NCBI GenBank assembly: GCA_022478985.1
Contig: JAKSZP010017402.1
Location: 38,523 to 102,522 of the forward strand
Reading direction: 5' to 3'
DNA from: Massospora cicadina
Lineage: Eukaryota; Entomophthoromycota; Entomophthoromycetes; Entomophthorales; Entomophthoraceae
DNA: 64,000 bases
The notes below the pieces were generated by a model. The model had not been told where the DNA came from. It worked only from the letters and a program-made list of their open reading frames with translations, and searched no databases. This document shows, in pieces, positions 31,165 through 43,609 of this stretch. A program made the translations under genes and the position numbers. The number at the start of each line of letters is the position of its first letter. Within the stretch, counting starts at the first letter, position 1.

Positions 31165-31781
31165 CACACAGTCCTTGATACAGGACAACTTAACTAAGGC
31201 CATATGCGATTAAAAACGGGTTGAAGATCATAAGCAACTCCTAGCACACAAAATTAAAGTAAGCTCACACATGCTGCTTGACATGCACCTTTTACGGATG
31301 CAGATGCCCTCAAGCAAGTTTTCAAGTAAACACTTAGGTCCTTACTTGTTGGAAAAAAGACTTGGGAATGGCGCTATCTGCTTTAAATTTCCACCCCTCT
31401 GGAAGCAGCACTCAGTTTTTCATGTTTCAGTTATACCCTATTCAAGGGGGCAATCCCCTCAGATATAGAGCCCATCATGATTGAGGGTGAGGAGGAAGCT
31501 GAAGTGGAGGGCATCTTGGCTTCCCGTTAATTTAAGAATCAGTATAATATCTCATTGCATGGAAAGGCTATATGGGCTACAATAACAGCTGGGTCAGCGT
31601 TTGAGAATGTGCCAACTATTTAGAGCTGATCAAGGCTTTCCACGTTATTTATCCAAATGCCCCCTATCCTCCCAAAAAATTGCTACTATATTAGCGATCA
31701 AGTTTCCCGAGGACCATAAAAATGTGGCCCTCACTTAGTTCCCTGGTGGTGGCGCCAACCCTTTGGCAAAAGGAAGGGTAA
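31165..31781 (+). pseudogene. Integrase C-terminus and chromodomain of B
   Basis: It resumes B's integrase after D: SLIQDNLTKAI, then SSKFSSKHLGPYLLEKRLGNGAI and PPLWKQHSVFHVS, matching A (FASKRLGPHLMEEVLGNGAF). From about 31490 a chromodomain follows (EEEAEVEGIL, then NNSWVSV, ELIKAFHVIYPNAPYPP in another frame). It ends in a polypurine tract (ggcaaaaggaaggg) before the 3' LTR. Confidence 0.85.
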
Positions 31782-32810
31782 TGTATTCTGGGGGAGTGCC
31801 CCCTCCACTTAGACCAGGTGGCATTCTTGTTCCCATCAAAAAAGAGGCCAAAAAGGCAAGCTGATCCCCTTGTCTCCCAGGGCGACCTCGCCCATGTGTT
31901 GGACAAGTGTTGGGTAACAGCTTACTCTTTAAGGACCCCGCCACCCATCTTGGTATTGACTTCAGTTAAATTAGTATAGCAAATTGAGGGAATTTGAGCC
32001 AAAATATAGAAAGTTAATATTCCTATGAGGCATCATCAGAAGAACTTGCCAATGGCATTGGGCAGTGGGAAAATCTGAAATGAGTCCAAAAACCTCACCA
32101 AAAATATCAAAAACCAGTCAACATTTTTCAATTTTCCAACGGACGCCAGAGTGACTGGTACAGGTGGGTTGGGTATCCCAAACCTGTTCCCAAACTCATG
32201 GGGCCACCCCTATGTGGGGTGACCTTGGGAGGTTCACATTGCCTGTTGGGGGAGACGCCAACACTATAGCCGTTAAAACAAAAGAATATCAGCAACTAGT
32301 GTGTCTGTGGATGAACAAACTGTGACTCAGCCCACTGCCAACAATTTCAAAGTTTTAAAAATAATTCATTTTCCCCCTTGTTTAAAGTTCGCTAGGTAGG
32401 TGACTCTTGAGGGCCCCAATCCCAAGTTTTACTAAGCTATCCACAAAATAAATCATTTATTTAAGTAGTTGTAACACACTGAGAAAATTGTCTGTCAATT
32501 TTCTAAATTTAAATCCAATAAAATTTCCAAACCCTAAATTCAATATTTTCCTAAGATGAAATTCAAACCTCCTATTCTGATCTCATTCTTTCCAACACCC
32601 AAACTTATAGGCCCTGGGTCATGTCAGCCTGGTTCATTGCCAAGTTGCTATTTTCTATTATGGCCTATTGGCACTCAATGGTAAAATATCTCGCTGCAAA
32701 ATAAGACGTCATATAAGCAGCAGGTCCTCTGAAATTTGGGTTTGCTTTTTAGGTGCTTTTGCATCTAGACTGTCAGGCCAGTCTAAACTTTACTTGTCGC
32801 TTTCTAGACA
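31782..32810 (+). repeat. 3' LTR of B
   Basis: 1029 bp, TGTATTC...CTAGACA, colinear with 364-1389. It is followed by the duplication AATTC (32811-32815). Confidence 0.93.
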
Positions 32811-32815
32811 AATTC

Positions 32816-33055
32816 AGTCAGGTTCTGTAACTTTATATTAGGTGATTTTCCAATTTTTTATGTAGATCTCCTACAGATTTCTGCCTCTGGAGAACTGTTT
32901 CCCTCAGCGCTGGCTAGCAAATCCGGAATCCATTTCCAGTCAATGACCTTGGAGAGGTCATCAGTCACTTTTAGGATTCTGGCCTTGACTCCAAAGGCTT
33001 ACAAGGCTTTGCTTTAGTGGGGATTTTAACACCCGGAAATATGTCATTAACTGTG
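32816..33055. other. Unassigned flank joining B's target to element H
   Basis: Continuation of 206-358 beyond B. It does not match the RT upstream part expected for H, so a further old junction lies near 33055. No gene recognised. Confidence 0.45.
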
Positions 33056-33944
33056 ACTTTCTACCCCTGAACAGCATGAGAAGGACCTAGAAGCGGTATT
33101 GGCGGCGTTCAAGGAGGCTGATCTTTTTGTAAAGACTTTGAAGTGTGAGTTTTTTAGAAAAGAGGACACAAACTTGGATAACATTGTCCTAGGGCCTTTA
33201 TTCTATCCCTCCCAGAAATTTCAAGTTATTCTTTCCTGGCCAATGCCTTTCACTCAGAAGCAGCTGTGTAGTTTCCTGGGGACAATTATCTTTTTAAAAC
33301 AATTCTCGCTGGCGCTTTCCCAGTTGTCAGTGCCTCTACATCTCTTAGCAAGGAAGAATGTTCCATATAAATGGACAGTAGAGTGAGAATGTTCATTTGA
33401 GGCGATTAAAAAGGTATTTGTGTTACTGTTAGCCCTAATGTATCCCAATAAAACCCATCCTTTCATCGTTTCTTATGATGCTTCAGCAGCTGTGGTGAAG
33501 ACTATTCTGCTTCAGGAGCATAATGAGGTGTAACATTTTATCAATTATCTCTTGCGAAAGTTTACAACCACAGAACAAACCTGGGTCATATATGACATGA
33601 GGCTCGCCGCTGTGTTGTGATCCCTTAATCGCTAGCTTTACCTTCACAGGGTGCACAGCATATAGTGGTGGTTTGGTTAGAACACCAAGCCCTAATGTGC
33701 TTCAAAAACCCCAGAAACTGGCTCACCATCAGGCTCATATGTTTTGGGACCTGTTAAGTTTTTTTATACAAGTTTATAAAAGGGGAATTAAAATTTCCCT
33801 GACCTGCTGAGTCATAACCATTTCCTGAGTCTGATGGGGAAAGAGACACTAAAGTTGACAATGGTGATTTCTCCCACTCAGACTCTTGCCATTTCTGTCA
33901 TGACCTCTGATGATTAACGTAAGACAGAGCTTCCAATCTGGGTG
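33056..33944 (+). pseudogene. RT thumb and RNase H of H
   Basis: It starts TPEQHEKDLEAVLAAFKEADLFV and KTLKCEFFRKED, then FTQKQLCSFLGTIIFLKQFS and KNVPYKWTVE, followed by a shattered RNase H with SYDASAAVVKTILLQEHN- and IYDMRLAAV-like stretches. It breaks off within the integrase N-terminus (PIWV) at about 33944. Confidence 0.75.
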
Positions 33945-35802
33945 TGTAACAACCCAGTGGAAAGCCCAGAAAGCCAATGGAATAGCAGTTCTGATCACTT
34001 GTGAGAGGGATTCACTATGATTCTTGTGGTGGAAATAAAAATTTAAGAACATACTAAAGGTCAACATAACAAACCAAAGGCTGCAATTTGGGCAACCGCA
34101 GGTCTTGCTGGGGCATGTCCCAAGGGTGGGATAGGCAATGGGATGCCCATCCTCCTGGGTTTGAAGTTGGTGACTTTGGGCTCTTTTTAAAAATCTTCTG
34201 GTACTTGTGCATCATAATAAAAACTCTGAAAGTTATTATATCCTCAAAATTATGAAAATCCCTAATGGGTTTACAAATCAAATTAATCAATTCAACTGTC
34301 AGGAGGCCTTGGATTTGCCTTACACCCATTGAGTGGTTTCACAATGTTTTGAGGGATCAGGGACATCATCGGGATGGCAGATCTATTTTAAAAATTAATT
34401 TGGGCTGGATTGGCACTTAGTGAGATGGCCTGGATAGTCCAGTGCCTGAGTACCAGCTCATGATAGTGAGGACGGCCATTTCTCGCCACTGAATGGAGAA
34501 TCACAATTAGTGAAGACGGCCTCATTCTCCCAAATTGTGCGAAACTCCCAGCAGATTGGCGAGGCAAATTAGTAAAATTTTTTAAACTATTTCATGAAGT
34601 GGGAGGTGGACCTGTAGCTTGTCCGCCCGGTGCCAAAGGAGGAGAATATCATTGAGAAGTGTTCAAAAGATCTTTAAACTCTTCCTATGATGTGGATTGG
34701 CATCATGCGCCCACGGCGAAATATTTGATCATCATGATAACCATATTTGGAGGGCCACTGGATTGATGGCTTGATGATCCCACTCAACAAACATTGGCCC
34801 TAAAACACAGATTTTTGCGCTACCCACTGGGTTAGTGATAGTATAATGAAAAGAGGCGGAGTCCATGGAGTAGATTTGGGTAAAACTCAGATTTTTCTAA
34901 AACTCATGAATGAAAATGCACTATAACTGCTCCTTCCAAAAGGCAGTTACATTATATGCGAAAATGGGAAAAATGGGGTCATTGGTGTGTTCCTAGATAG
35001 GGGCAGCTGACGTTCTCATGAATGCCCAGCCTGGTCTTTGGGGCGTCGTCAATTAACTTAAGCACTAGGTTGTAAAATCTTTGGAAACGTAATTTCCTGA
35101 TCTTCCAAAGAGGGGCCCTCACTAGTCCAAACTTAAATGGATTTGTTTGGATCAAAGGTCTGGAATAATTGGATACCGCCAAGGTCTATTTTAATAATTT
35201 TTAAAAGTTTTTTGAGAACAGTTCCTCAAATCAGATTGTCATTCCCAGACCAAGAATTTCGGATTTTATCTTTAAACAGGTTTTCTGACTCAGGAACCAT
35301 TTCCTGAGTTTTAATGTCAATTTTCTTTCTTCCAAGGAGGTTAGGGATGGCGGGGTGGAGGCCATAGAAGGGTGGAGGTGCTGTTGGTGACTTCTGGCCT
35401 GTATTACCTCCTGCAAACTTCTTTTATCTTTTCAACAAGGGAAGAAGTGGCCAAGGGTAATACTGAGGAGGGATCTTTTGGGACAAATGCGTTTACCCAA
35501 CATTCATATATCACATTTCTTAAGCCCCCCAGTTAAGCCAAGGGCTCAACAGGGGCATTAAGTCCATTTTTCTTTCTAGAAGGGATCTTTTCCTGTCCAA
35601 CCCAAGAGGTTGAGTCTCCAGACTTACAATTCCCTCTCCTGAAATTTATAGGGTGGACTGGGCACCAGAGCCATTGATATCCCAGATACTGGAAGGCCGA
35701 ATGGCTGCTTGAAGGGAATAGAATTGCTCAATTAATTGGGTTCAATGGGTCAATAGGTTACACATTATTCATTAGCGGAGGGCCAGATTTTGTTCTAAGG
35801 TA
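33945..35802. other. ~1.86-kb unassigned insertion in H integrase
   Basis: Alignment of H with A places a break between 33944 and about 35803. Inside, 34297-35628 starts TGTCAGGAGG and ends CCAGACTTACA, the terminal bases of a minus-strand LTR of the D type, with a purine-rich tract (minus strand) just beyond 35628. No target duplication was found and no internal coding was recognised; 33945-34296 and 35640-35802 remain unexplained. Possibly a truncated LTR element. Confidence 0.4.
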
Positions 35803-36948
35803 GTGTTTGAGTTTCCCTTCATCTCTTTGAAAAGTAATTTCTGTCTCTTATGATCCCAGCGGGTGGTCATCTGAGAACAAAATGTGTCTAAATCTGATCA
35901 AATGTACAATTAACTAGCCAGGTATTTCCAAGGATCTGGCCTTTTGAATTGCTGATTGCATGATGTGCATGTGCGCCAAGTCTAATGGATCAAGAAGTAA
36001 TGGTCTCCTCCATCCCCTGCAGCAAGCACAGTGTCCGTGGACCCTGGTATTCATCGAATTCATTGTTGAGCACCACAGTTTTAATGGATTCAGGGAATTA
36101 TGGTGGTTGTGGACCGCTTTATAATATTTTCACTTTTTGTAACTTTGACATTGGCCATTACCTCTAAAGAGACAGCCCAGCTCTTTGTTCGCCATGTTTT
36201 CTCTATGTTCAGTTTACCCCAAGAGGTGGTAAGTGACTGGGGGCATCAGGTTACCTCCCATTTTGGGATGCTTTTTGGGCCATTTAAAAAATCAAGCTGT
36301 GCCATTCCACGGTTTACCACCCTCATTCAGATGGTCAAACTGAGAGCGCAAATCAGATCCTCAATTAATACCTCCATTGATATACCTCTGCCATGAAGGA
36401 CACCTTAGACGCTGGCCTTCCCCTGGCGCAATTCGTGTATAACAATACCTCTCATTTGTCAATGGGGTTTCTACGTAAGAAGACACCCTGGGGTACAACT
36501 CTTCTTTCCTTGTGGGTCCCTCCCTTCGCCCTGAGGTAAATGCCGCTGCAGAACATCTGCATCAGATCTAGTTACACAATTACTGGTTTGGGAACATATA
36601 AATTAAAAAAAATAAGTGATTATAAAAGGTTTACATATCATAAACGCCTCCTCACTAATGGGATAAAATGGGGTTTATTGGCCAAGCTTGATAAGCGCCA
36701 CCTGAGTATAAAGGTTCATTTTTGGAAGTTTGCGAGCAAGCGCTTGTACTCTCATGCTTTTCAGGAATATTTAGGCAACGTGGCCTTTTGGTTGGCTCTA
36801 CCCACTCATTGGAAACATCAACCCATCTTCCATGCTTCCCAGTTTTTGCCATTTAAAGGCATGAAACCTATTGATCCTGAACTTGTTGTGATTAAATATG
36901 TGTCAGACACGGAATAAAAGGCCATTATGGTGCCCCATCAATATTTTT
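35803..36948 (+). pseudogene. Integrase of H
   Basis: It reads CMMCMCAKS-like zinc-binding remnants near 35960, then MVVVDRFIIFSLF, TSKETAQLFVRHVFSMFSLPQEVVSDWG and the degraded catalytic Glu region (SDGQTESANQIL in a shifted frame near 36330). The C-terminus reads KFASKRLYSHAFQEYLGNVAFWLALPTHWKHQPIFHAS to 36917. Strongly frameshifted. LINE E3 follows. Confidence 0.78.
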
Positions 36949-38268
36949 CTATTAATTCTGGGAAGGTTGACCAGGGGAAGAGCACTTCTGATATATTGGG
37001 GATAAACTAATTAACTGGTAAAATTAAAGACACTCCAGAGGGTCTGAAGCCCCTCTTGTTGTCTCCAGGGCCACCAAGTTTAGAATGGTAGGGGGTTCAT
37101 GCTGGCTTATCCTTGGATGCAGCATGAGCGAAGGAAAGAATCAAACTATAGGAACCATATGGGGGGCAATGTATTGATTATCCTTCTGTTACGTGGGGTC
37201 ATGTTTCCAAACAACCATGCTTGGAAATATTCCAATATGTGGTATTGAAAAAAATTGATGGCTTCTTAGATTTTAGGCGTTGACTCTGTAAACGATTCCA
37301 GTACTATCATATGGATCGTCCATAGTGCTATTGCTACTATTAACGCTCAGAGGGATGAGTGGATAGGTGACTCCATGTTTAGAGCGAACATGTTCCTAGT
37401 TAGACTAAATAATTGTCCACTTTCTTGGTGGAATAGGTGCATGACCTCTCTCCATATAGCCACTGATGTTGGACATTGTTCTAAATGGTGTACTAGGCTT
37501 CCATATTGACCACATGTTGTACATGAGGAATGGGCTGCATTTGACTGTTCTGCTGTGCAGTATACTCTACTAATGAATCTCCACACATGTGCTCTTATCC
37601 TGGGTTGAAGTAATGAGTGATGTGTGTATCTTTAGACTCTTCTTTGGGTCTCAGGTTGTATGGTATATTCATGTGATCCAGTTAATCAATCCTGGCTATG
37701 GTACTCGAATTTCTGCATATTATGTTAACTGTTTTTTTGGCCTTTTTTCCTGTCTTTGAGTTAGCCTTGGGCGTCCTTGGTATCAGATTTGGCCACACAT
37801 TTAAATCTTTTACTCTTCTCTTCTCATGGCTAGAAGTATTCATTTAAAGTGTGCAGGAGTGCCATGTGGTCCTGCAGCTGTAGGATGAGACGTCAGATAC
37901 TTGATTAATGTGCTTGGGTGTTCTGGGTTTCTTAATTGGAGTGCTCGTGTAAAGTTATATATTGATGTTCTGGACCAATGTATATCTGGAAGATTTGGGC
38001 TAGTCACCTGAGCTATCCAGGATCCTAGTATATGGGTCGCTTGCACTATAAAATTAGTTAGCCCCATACCTCCGTTCCTCCTAGTGCCAAAAAGGGTTTC
38101 TAGGCGTACAGGAGGGTTGTGGTTGGACCAAAGACATCCTTGTAATAAGGCATAAATTGTATTAAAGAATGCTGGAGAGAAAGCAATTGTATGGGCCATA
38201 AACCAAATAATTTTTATATTACCATGAAGTTGGCTACCATGACCCTTCCAATTAGACTGTTTGATGAC
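36949..38268 (-). pseudogene. LINE E3 ORF2 C-terminal part and 3' end
   Basis: The minus strand reads WFMAHTIAFSPAFFNTIYALLQGCLW, RLETLFGTRRNGGMGL and later MWRFISRVYCTAEQSNAAHS, CGQYGSLVHHLEQCP (zinc-finger-like region), all parallel to E2 at 29850-30580. The 3' end near 36955 matches the E2 3' region (gaaggttgaccaggggaa...). Confidence 0.82.
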
Positions 38269-38809
38269 TGTTATAAAATTGGACAGTATCATTAGGATCT
38301 GCCATAATGTTCATACAGGTCAAACCCAATGAACAACAGACAGACAATGTGGGAATCGTTGGCCCTTCAGACACACTTGAGAATATATTATAAAATAAAA
38401 GATTTCTCCCCATGACTCTTTTATTTATTTTAATAAATAAAGCGACCTCTTGTTGTTCCGCTCTCTCTACTATAATCAACCTAACACTTTCAATCGCCCA
38501 TATCGCTTATATACAGCAGCTTTGGACAATACCACTCTTATAGCTTGGACTATTCTATTCTATAATTCTCCTTGATTTTTGGTTTGTTATTCTCTAGCTC
38601 GCTATAGCCCTAATTGTAGGCAAATTAATTCATATTTGTCATGATGTCAATATCACCTTATTGCTTTGTTTAGAGGCGATCCAATAATAGCTCATTATAT
38701 CCCAATATTGCCTCATCTTGAGGCACTCAAATAGTTGTGATAAATATCATGTTTTGTGGATTCTTTCCAATCCATCCTAGCGGTCTCAAATTATCCTCCA
38801 GTCATATCA
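38269..38809 (-). repeat. 3' LTR of F
   Basis: Colinear with 51049-51596. It contains AATAAA-type signals (taataaataaag). It is followed to the right by a minus-strand purine tract (aaggaggggg, near 38833-38823). Confidence 0.88.
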
Positions 38810-38847
38810 AAATTGCGAAATTACCCCCTCCTTGACTGGAATAAAGC

Positions 38848-39877
38848 TTATATTGCCTTATTTTCAGAGGAACTTCTCATGCGCTTGGTTAATGATATGA
38901 TCACTTGTAGGGTCCTTGAAGGTATATGCATTAACCCCAGTTTTCTCAATAACTTCGAATGAACCAATCCAAATACTGGCCAGCTTGTGTTTCCGGACAA
39001 ACCCATGTTGATCATGAAAGAGAACCATATCACCTTCTTTGAACTCCGCCAACCTGCTATGCCATACCTGATCAGCAGCCTGATACCTGATATTTTTGGC
39101 TAAGCTGAAGGAATATGATTCAGTTTGCAATTAGATCAGAGTGTTTGCAAGGCTAGTCAAATAGTGGTGGGGTTCCATTCTGCTGGTGTCTCTTACACAC
39201 AAATAAAATAATGCCAAAAGAGCCAGGTGTCAGCTGTATAGTAGTTGGAAGGGGCTCTTTTCCATGGCATAATGGTAACTAATGTTTTAGGCAAACGCAG
39301 CAGTGGAAAGGAGGGAATTACAATTGGAAGATCGATCTATCACTATTTTTCATAGTATGTTCACCAAAGTCCCATGAACCAATTTTACTATTCCATTGAA
39401 TTCAGGGTGGTATGGAGTCGTCAGAACCCCACGGATACCCATAAGCTCGTTCAGTTTGGGGAGGATATGCAAAGTGAAGTTGGTTCTGTTATCAGTGAGA
39501 ATGAACTGAGGGCAGCCATGTTGCTGGATAATGCATTCCATTAAGAACTTGGCCACGGTAACCGCCCCAAAATCCCATATCACCCTCGCTTTAACCCACT
39601 GGGTCAAGTGGTCGATAGCCACAAGAATGTACTTACACTGGTTGGCTCCTTTTGGCAAGGGACCAACGACATCAAGAAAAACCGTGTGCCAAGCAAAATG
39701 TGGTTTCACTAACCAGTATGAAGTCTTACGGTGGAATGGCTTCTCCACTTGGCAATGATGGCAACAAGAAATGGTTTTTATCACATCAAAGTTCATGATT
39801 TCCCAATAGTAACAAGGGCGCAACAAATCCATTGTCTTGAGCACCCCACCATGTCTGACTGCCTTGTGGGTGCTCAT
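38848..39877 (-). pseudogene. Integrase of F
   Basis: The minus strand reads HGGVLKTMDLLRPCYYW, CCHHCQVEKP (zinc-binding Cys pair), FLDVVGPLPKG (first Asp), ILTDNRTNF (second Asp), then TPYHPEFNGIVKLVHGTLV. The catalytic Glu of the usual G-x-V-E-R reads Lys (IVKLV), a single G-to-A change, so activity is lost. The C-terminus continues in 39130-38864 (RLAEFKEGDMVLFHDQHG, ASIWIGSFEVIEKTG). Confidence 0.85.
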
Positions 39878-39899
39878 AATAATTCCCAGACATGTTGAG

Positions 39900-40560
39900 G
39901 GTCATAAAAAATTCACCGTAGAATCGGAAATCTACTTGTACAGTTCCCCAATTCTTGAAGGTATTCAATTGCATCTCATTTAACGCTTTGATCACTTGTG
40001 GCGGTTCTTCATCATATTTTATACTGAGCATCTTATCATACATCATGTCACTGAGGTCTGCCATCATGGCAACAGTCAGAAGTCAAGATAAACAGTCAGC
40101 ATTCTGATTCTTTACTCCTGGGTGGTGAAGGATCTTGAAGTCAAAAGCCTGAAGCTTAAAAGCCCATTGAGCCAAACAGCCTTCAGTTTCTTTGAGGTTC
40201 TTCAACCATCGTAGTGATGCATGATCTGGTACAACTTTAAACCTTACCTCATGCAAGTAGACTCTGAATTGCTTATATGCATAGATCACCACCAAGCACT
40301 ACCGCTTGGTAACAGTATAATTATGCTCATGGCAGTTCAGATTTTGACTACAGTACAAGATGGGATGCTCCTCTCCCTTGTCGTCTTTCTGAAAAAGTAC
40401 TGCCCCAACAGTGGAAAGGGACTCATCCATCTGAATAATAAACAATCTCTCAAAGTTCAGATAGTGTAACATCAGTGCACTGGTCAGCGCCGTATGAAGT
40501 GTATCAAAAGCGTATTGATGACGTTCTATCCATTTGAACACAGCATCCTTTTTTAACAAC
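39900..40560 (-). pseudogene. RNase H of F
   Basis: It reads RLFIIQMDESLSTVGAVLFQKDDKGEEHPILYCSQNL (Asp kept), then YAYKQFRVYLHEVRFKVVPDHASLRWLKNLK and HPGVKNQNADCLS (last Asp kept). The Glu region near 40300 is broken by a stop. Linker to integrase follows. Confidence 0.82.
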
Positions 40561-41683
40561 TCGAATATTGGCCCCCCAATACAGCTAAAGTTAGGGATTT
40601 AGCGCCAGTAGTAACTGGCCATTCCCAAAAATACCTGTATGTCGCATTTACTATTAGGTTTAGTCATTTTGCTGATGGCTTCCAACTTAGCCAGCTGTTT
40701 TCAGCCCTTTAGAGTCTACCACAAACCCCAGGTATTCCAACTGATCTTTGAAGAAGTTATATTTTTGAGGGTTAAATTTGATATTCGCCTCAGCAAGCTG
40801 GCGGAATAATGCTTCAAAATGATCAAGATACTATGAAAATGTTTGAGAGAGAATGTTAATATCATCGAGGTATGCAAGGACGCATGACAGCTTCAGGTCG
40901 CCAATAATAGTGTCCATGGCTTACTGAAACGTAGCCGGGGCGTTACACAGCCCTTGAGGCATCCAAGTTGGTTGAAAAGGCCTTTGGAGGTGATTATGGC
41001 ACATTTTTCCTGTTCTACCATGGGTAGCTCGATTTATCAGCAACTGGATATCAAGTCCATCGCTGAAAAATTAATGGGCTCACCCTAACCAATCCAAAGC
41101 ATCATCACTCCTTGGCAAAGGGCACAAATCTTTTTTTATAATACTGTTAAGCTTCCAAGTCCATTAATACATGGTTGGTGCCATCCTTTTTTTTACAGTC
41201 AGAATAGCCGAAGCCCATGGACCCTTGGATGGTTTGAGCATCCCATGCTCCAGCAACTTGTCATTTCATTAGTGACAACATATTCCACTGCACTTAATTG
41301 GCGAATTGGCCAAGACCTTATAGGGGATGATCTCCTGTGTCTACTCGATGGACCACCCCATGAGCACACCCTAAGTCGTGATTGTCAACAGCAAAAATCC
41401 CCTTGTACTGCTGAAATAAAGCTATTGCTTGGTCTTTTTGTTCTTCTGATAGCCCTAATAGATTACTCCGCGGTACCACCATCATTACGCCAGCTGTTGC
41501 CTCGACTGGTAGACCAAATTCATCCAGAGACCCAAAACCATGAACCTGAAGGACCTCGTCTATTGGAAACAGATGTAAATACGCTACAATTTGGTGTTGG
41601 CGGATTTGCATTGGCTTGCTCTGGAGGTTTGCTAACAAAACTTTAATCTCTCCATGTCCCAGAAGTATAATCCCTGGAGCCAT
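40561..41683 (-). pseudogene. Reverse transcriptase of F
   Basis: Upstream: IALFQQYKGIFAVDNHDLGCAHGVVHRVDTGDHP. Then fragments of fingers and palm (LLEHGMLKPSKGPWASAILTVKKK-like, CNAPATFQ-like) and AYLDDINIL, with the catalytic YLDDI at 40872-40858 intact. Several frame breaks between 41300 and 40600. Confidence 0.8.
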
Positions 41684-41699
41684 ATGTGGCTCAAACTTT

Positions 41700-42330
41700 G
41701 TTTGATAATAGAGCCCAATGCCTTCCCATATAGCTCAACAGGCACTTCTACCTCTAACTTGGTGTTCACTAAAATTTGATGTCTAGAAGGAATAGATATG
41801 GGCCCTGCAGATCGTAGAGGTATCCCTTGATATTCATATATCTGCTGGGGAAGGGGCTGAGTCTTGTTTTTTAGTAAATGATAGCTTATGGCTTCACCCC
41901 ATCACTATATGCAAGATTGATATGGCTCATGTGCACTGGACCCCTCGATACTCTGATAGAGGTGAAGTATAACGGGATCCACTGACCCAGAATGGTGAGG
42001 GTCTCATCTGTCATACTAATGACAGCCCTAAATTGGCGCAGGAAAGTGGTTCCAATTAGCAGTCGTAGTTTTTGGTTGGTAGCACAATCACCAGAGCTAC
42101 AACAACAATGGACCCAAAGCGCAGAGGTAGCGCACTGTAAGCTCCCTCAGAGATGGTGCTTTCTGATCCAGCAGTTCCATACACCATTTGATGGGCTACA
42201 TCAAGTATTAATGTCAACTTCGCCATCAACTTAATGGAAACTATGTTGACTGGAGCGCCAGAAACTATTATAGTGCAAACTCTATTTTTGCTATAAAAAT
42301 ATCACAGTACGTACACTAGGAATAAGAAGA
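41700..42330 (-). pseudogene. Protease region of F
   Basis: It reads VNIVSIKLMAKLTLILDVAHQMVYG (the Asp-Thr-Gly site reads Asp-Val-Ala), SALPLRFGSIVVVALVIVLP and, shifted, TTFLRQFRAVISMTDETLTIL. This is the layout of a retropepsin followed by its C-terminal extension. The active-site Thr-Gly is lost. Confidence 0.6.
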
Positions 42331-42373
42331 ATATTAACTGTTTAATATGTGAACATTTACACGATCTCTTTTT

Positions 42374-43604
42374 TTAAAGAAAACTCATTATCCCCCCACC
42401 AACTTTGTGATATTTTTTGACAAAGGCGTCTACCAGAAGGGCGACATTTACTCCTTTCAGAGTTGGCGCATCTGTGGCAGAATTCAGCTTGTCTGAGGAA
42501 GCTTGATCAAGAATCTGACTGGCATACGGCTTCAGTTGATTCTGAGAATTATTTTGTCCGCCGTGGCCTTGGCTTGAGCTCATGTTACTACGTTCACTCC
42601 TCCAACTGGATGCTAGTATAAAATTCCATCTTCGTGCTGAGGGACTTCTGCAGGATATACTACTATTGATCCATGGACATTTTGGGTTGGAACATCGGAG
42701 CTAGAGGTTCCCATCTATACTCTGCTCCATCTTTTCCCTGACAGTATTGATCTAGTATACGTAGTTCACACGGCGTTATGGCAGAATTTTGACAATTGAC
42801 CAGGGCGGCCATATTCATAGCAGTTAACCCCATAATAGCCACGTCCTTGATTGTCATAAGAGGGTCCAGATCGGAAAGTTTTGGGGTCATTTGGTGTAAC
42901 CAGGACCAGGTTGGTAAGATGATTGTTGACGTTTAGCGTATCTAGGTCCTAGTTGGTAGCTAGGTTGCTGACAGTTTTCGTGACCAGCCCATGGGCGCTG
43001 ATCTAACTGTTGGGTATAATTTGGCCAAAAATGAGGTGCAGAGTTATAGTATGGTCAAGGATTGCTAAGTGGAGTATGAGCCAGATGAGAGTATTCTCCT
43101 GAATAAGAGGGTAAAGTAGAGGCGGCAGTCTTCTGTTCTATATTCAGCGGTGGAAAGTTAGGGATATGTGATGGAAAACTGTACAATCTTGAGCAGAGGT
43201 ACGTCATTATCCAGAAGTGGCGAAATGGCATTGTGAAGCTCTCAGTATGGCTTCACTGTGGAGGTCATGGTAATACACATGTCAGCTTCCGCTAAGTATC
43301 CTGCCACAATCAGCATGCGAGCTTCCATTGTAAATCAATCAGTGAACTCCAGGAGATTCTCATTTCAGTAAAATCCGATCATTAAGTATCCCACTTTCTG
43401 CTGTGACATCTTTGAGGAACCCCCAAACAGGTAAAGCACAGTATCTTTTACATCCCTATAGGTGACAGAGCTACTTGGAAGGTTACAGGTGACTTGATTG
43501 GTGCTCCCGACATCCAAAGTGGATATCAACAGTTTAGCCTTTCATCTATCAGATGCACCTTCTGCCACAAATTCAAACCATTTGAAGAAGCCATGGATAT
43601 TCCT
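42374..43604 (-). pseudogene. Gag of F, capsid and nucleocapsid part
   Basis: From 43604: RNIHGFFKWFEFVAEGASD, KAKLLISTLDVG and VGYLMIGFY-stop-NENLLEFTD-like capsid sequence, then Gln/Tyr-rich linkers. A knuckle near 42810-42770 reads CYEYGRPGQLSKFC: two of the four zinc ligands (second Cys, His) are replaced by Tyr and Gln. It continues to the short ORF at 42583-42374. The N-terminal part of gag lies beyond element C at 50409-51003. Confidence 0.65.
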
Positions 43605-43609
43605 ATTTT

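Larger units (their letters stand above)
364..32810 (+). mobile_element. Ty3/gypsy chromovirus B, full length but split by nested insertions
   Basis: B starts with a TGTAAG LTR at 364 and ends with its 3' LTR at 32810. The flanking pentamers are AATTC at 359-363 and AATTC at 32811-32815, so both ends are original. B's own internal parts are 1390-2113, 9974-12520 and 31165-31781; everything else inside is younger insertions (G with A; D with E1, E2 and a SINE). Joined, the order is short leader, protease, RT, RNase H, integrase, chromodomain, as in chromoviruses, with no room for a gag gene. Many stops and frameshifts show it is dead. The assignment is strong because the coding sequence resumes in register across each gap. 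Confidence 0.93.
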
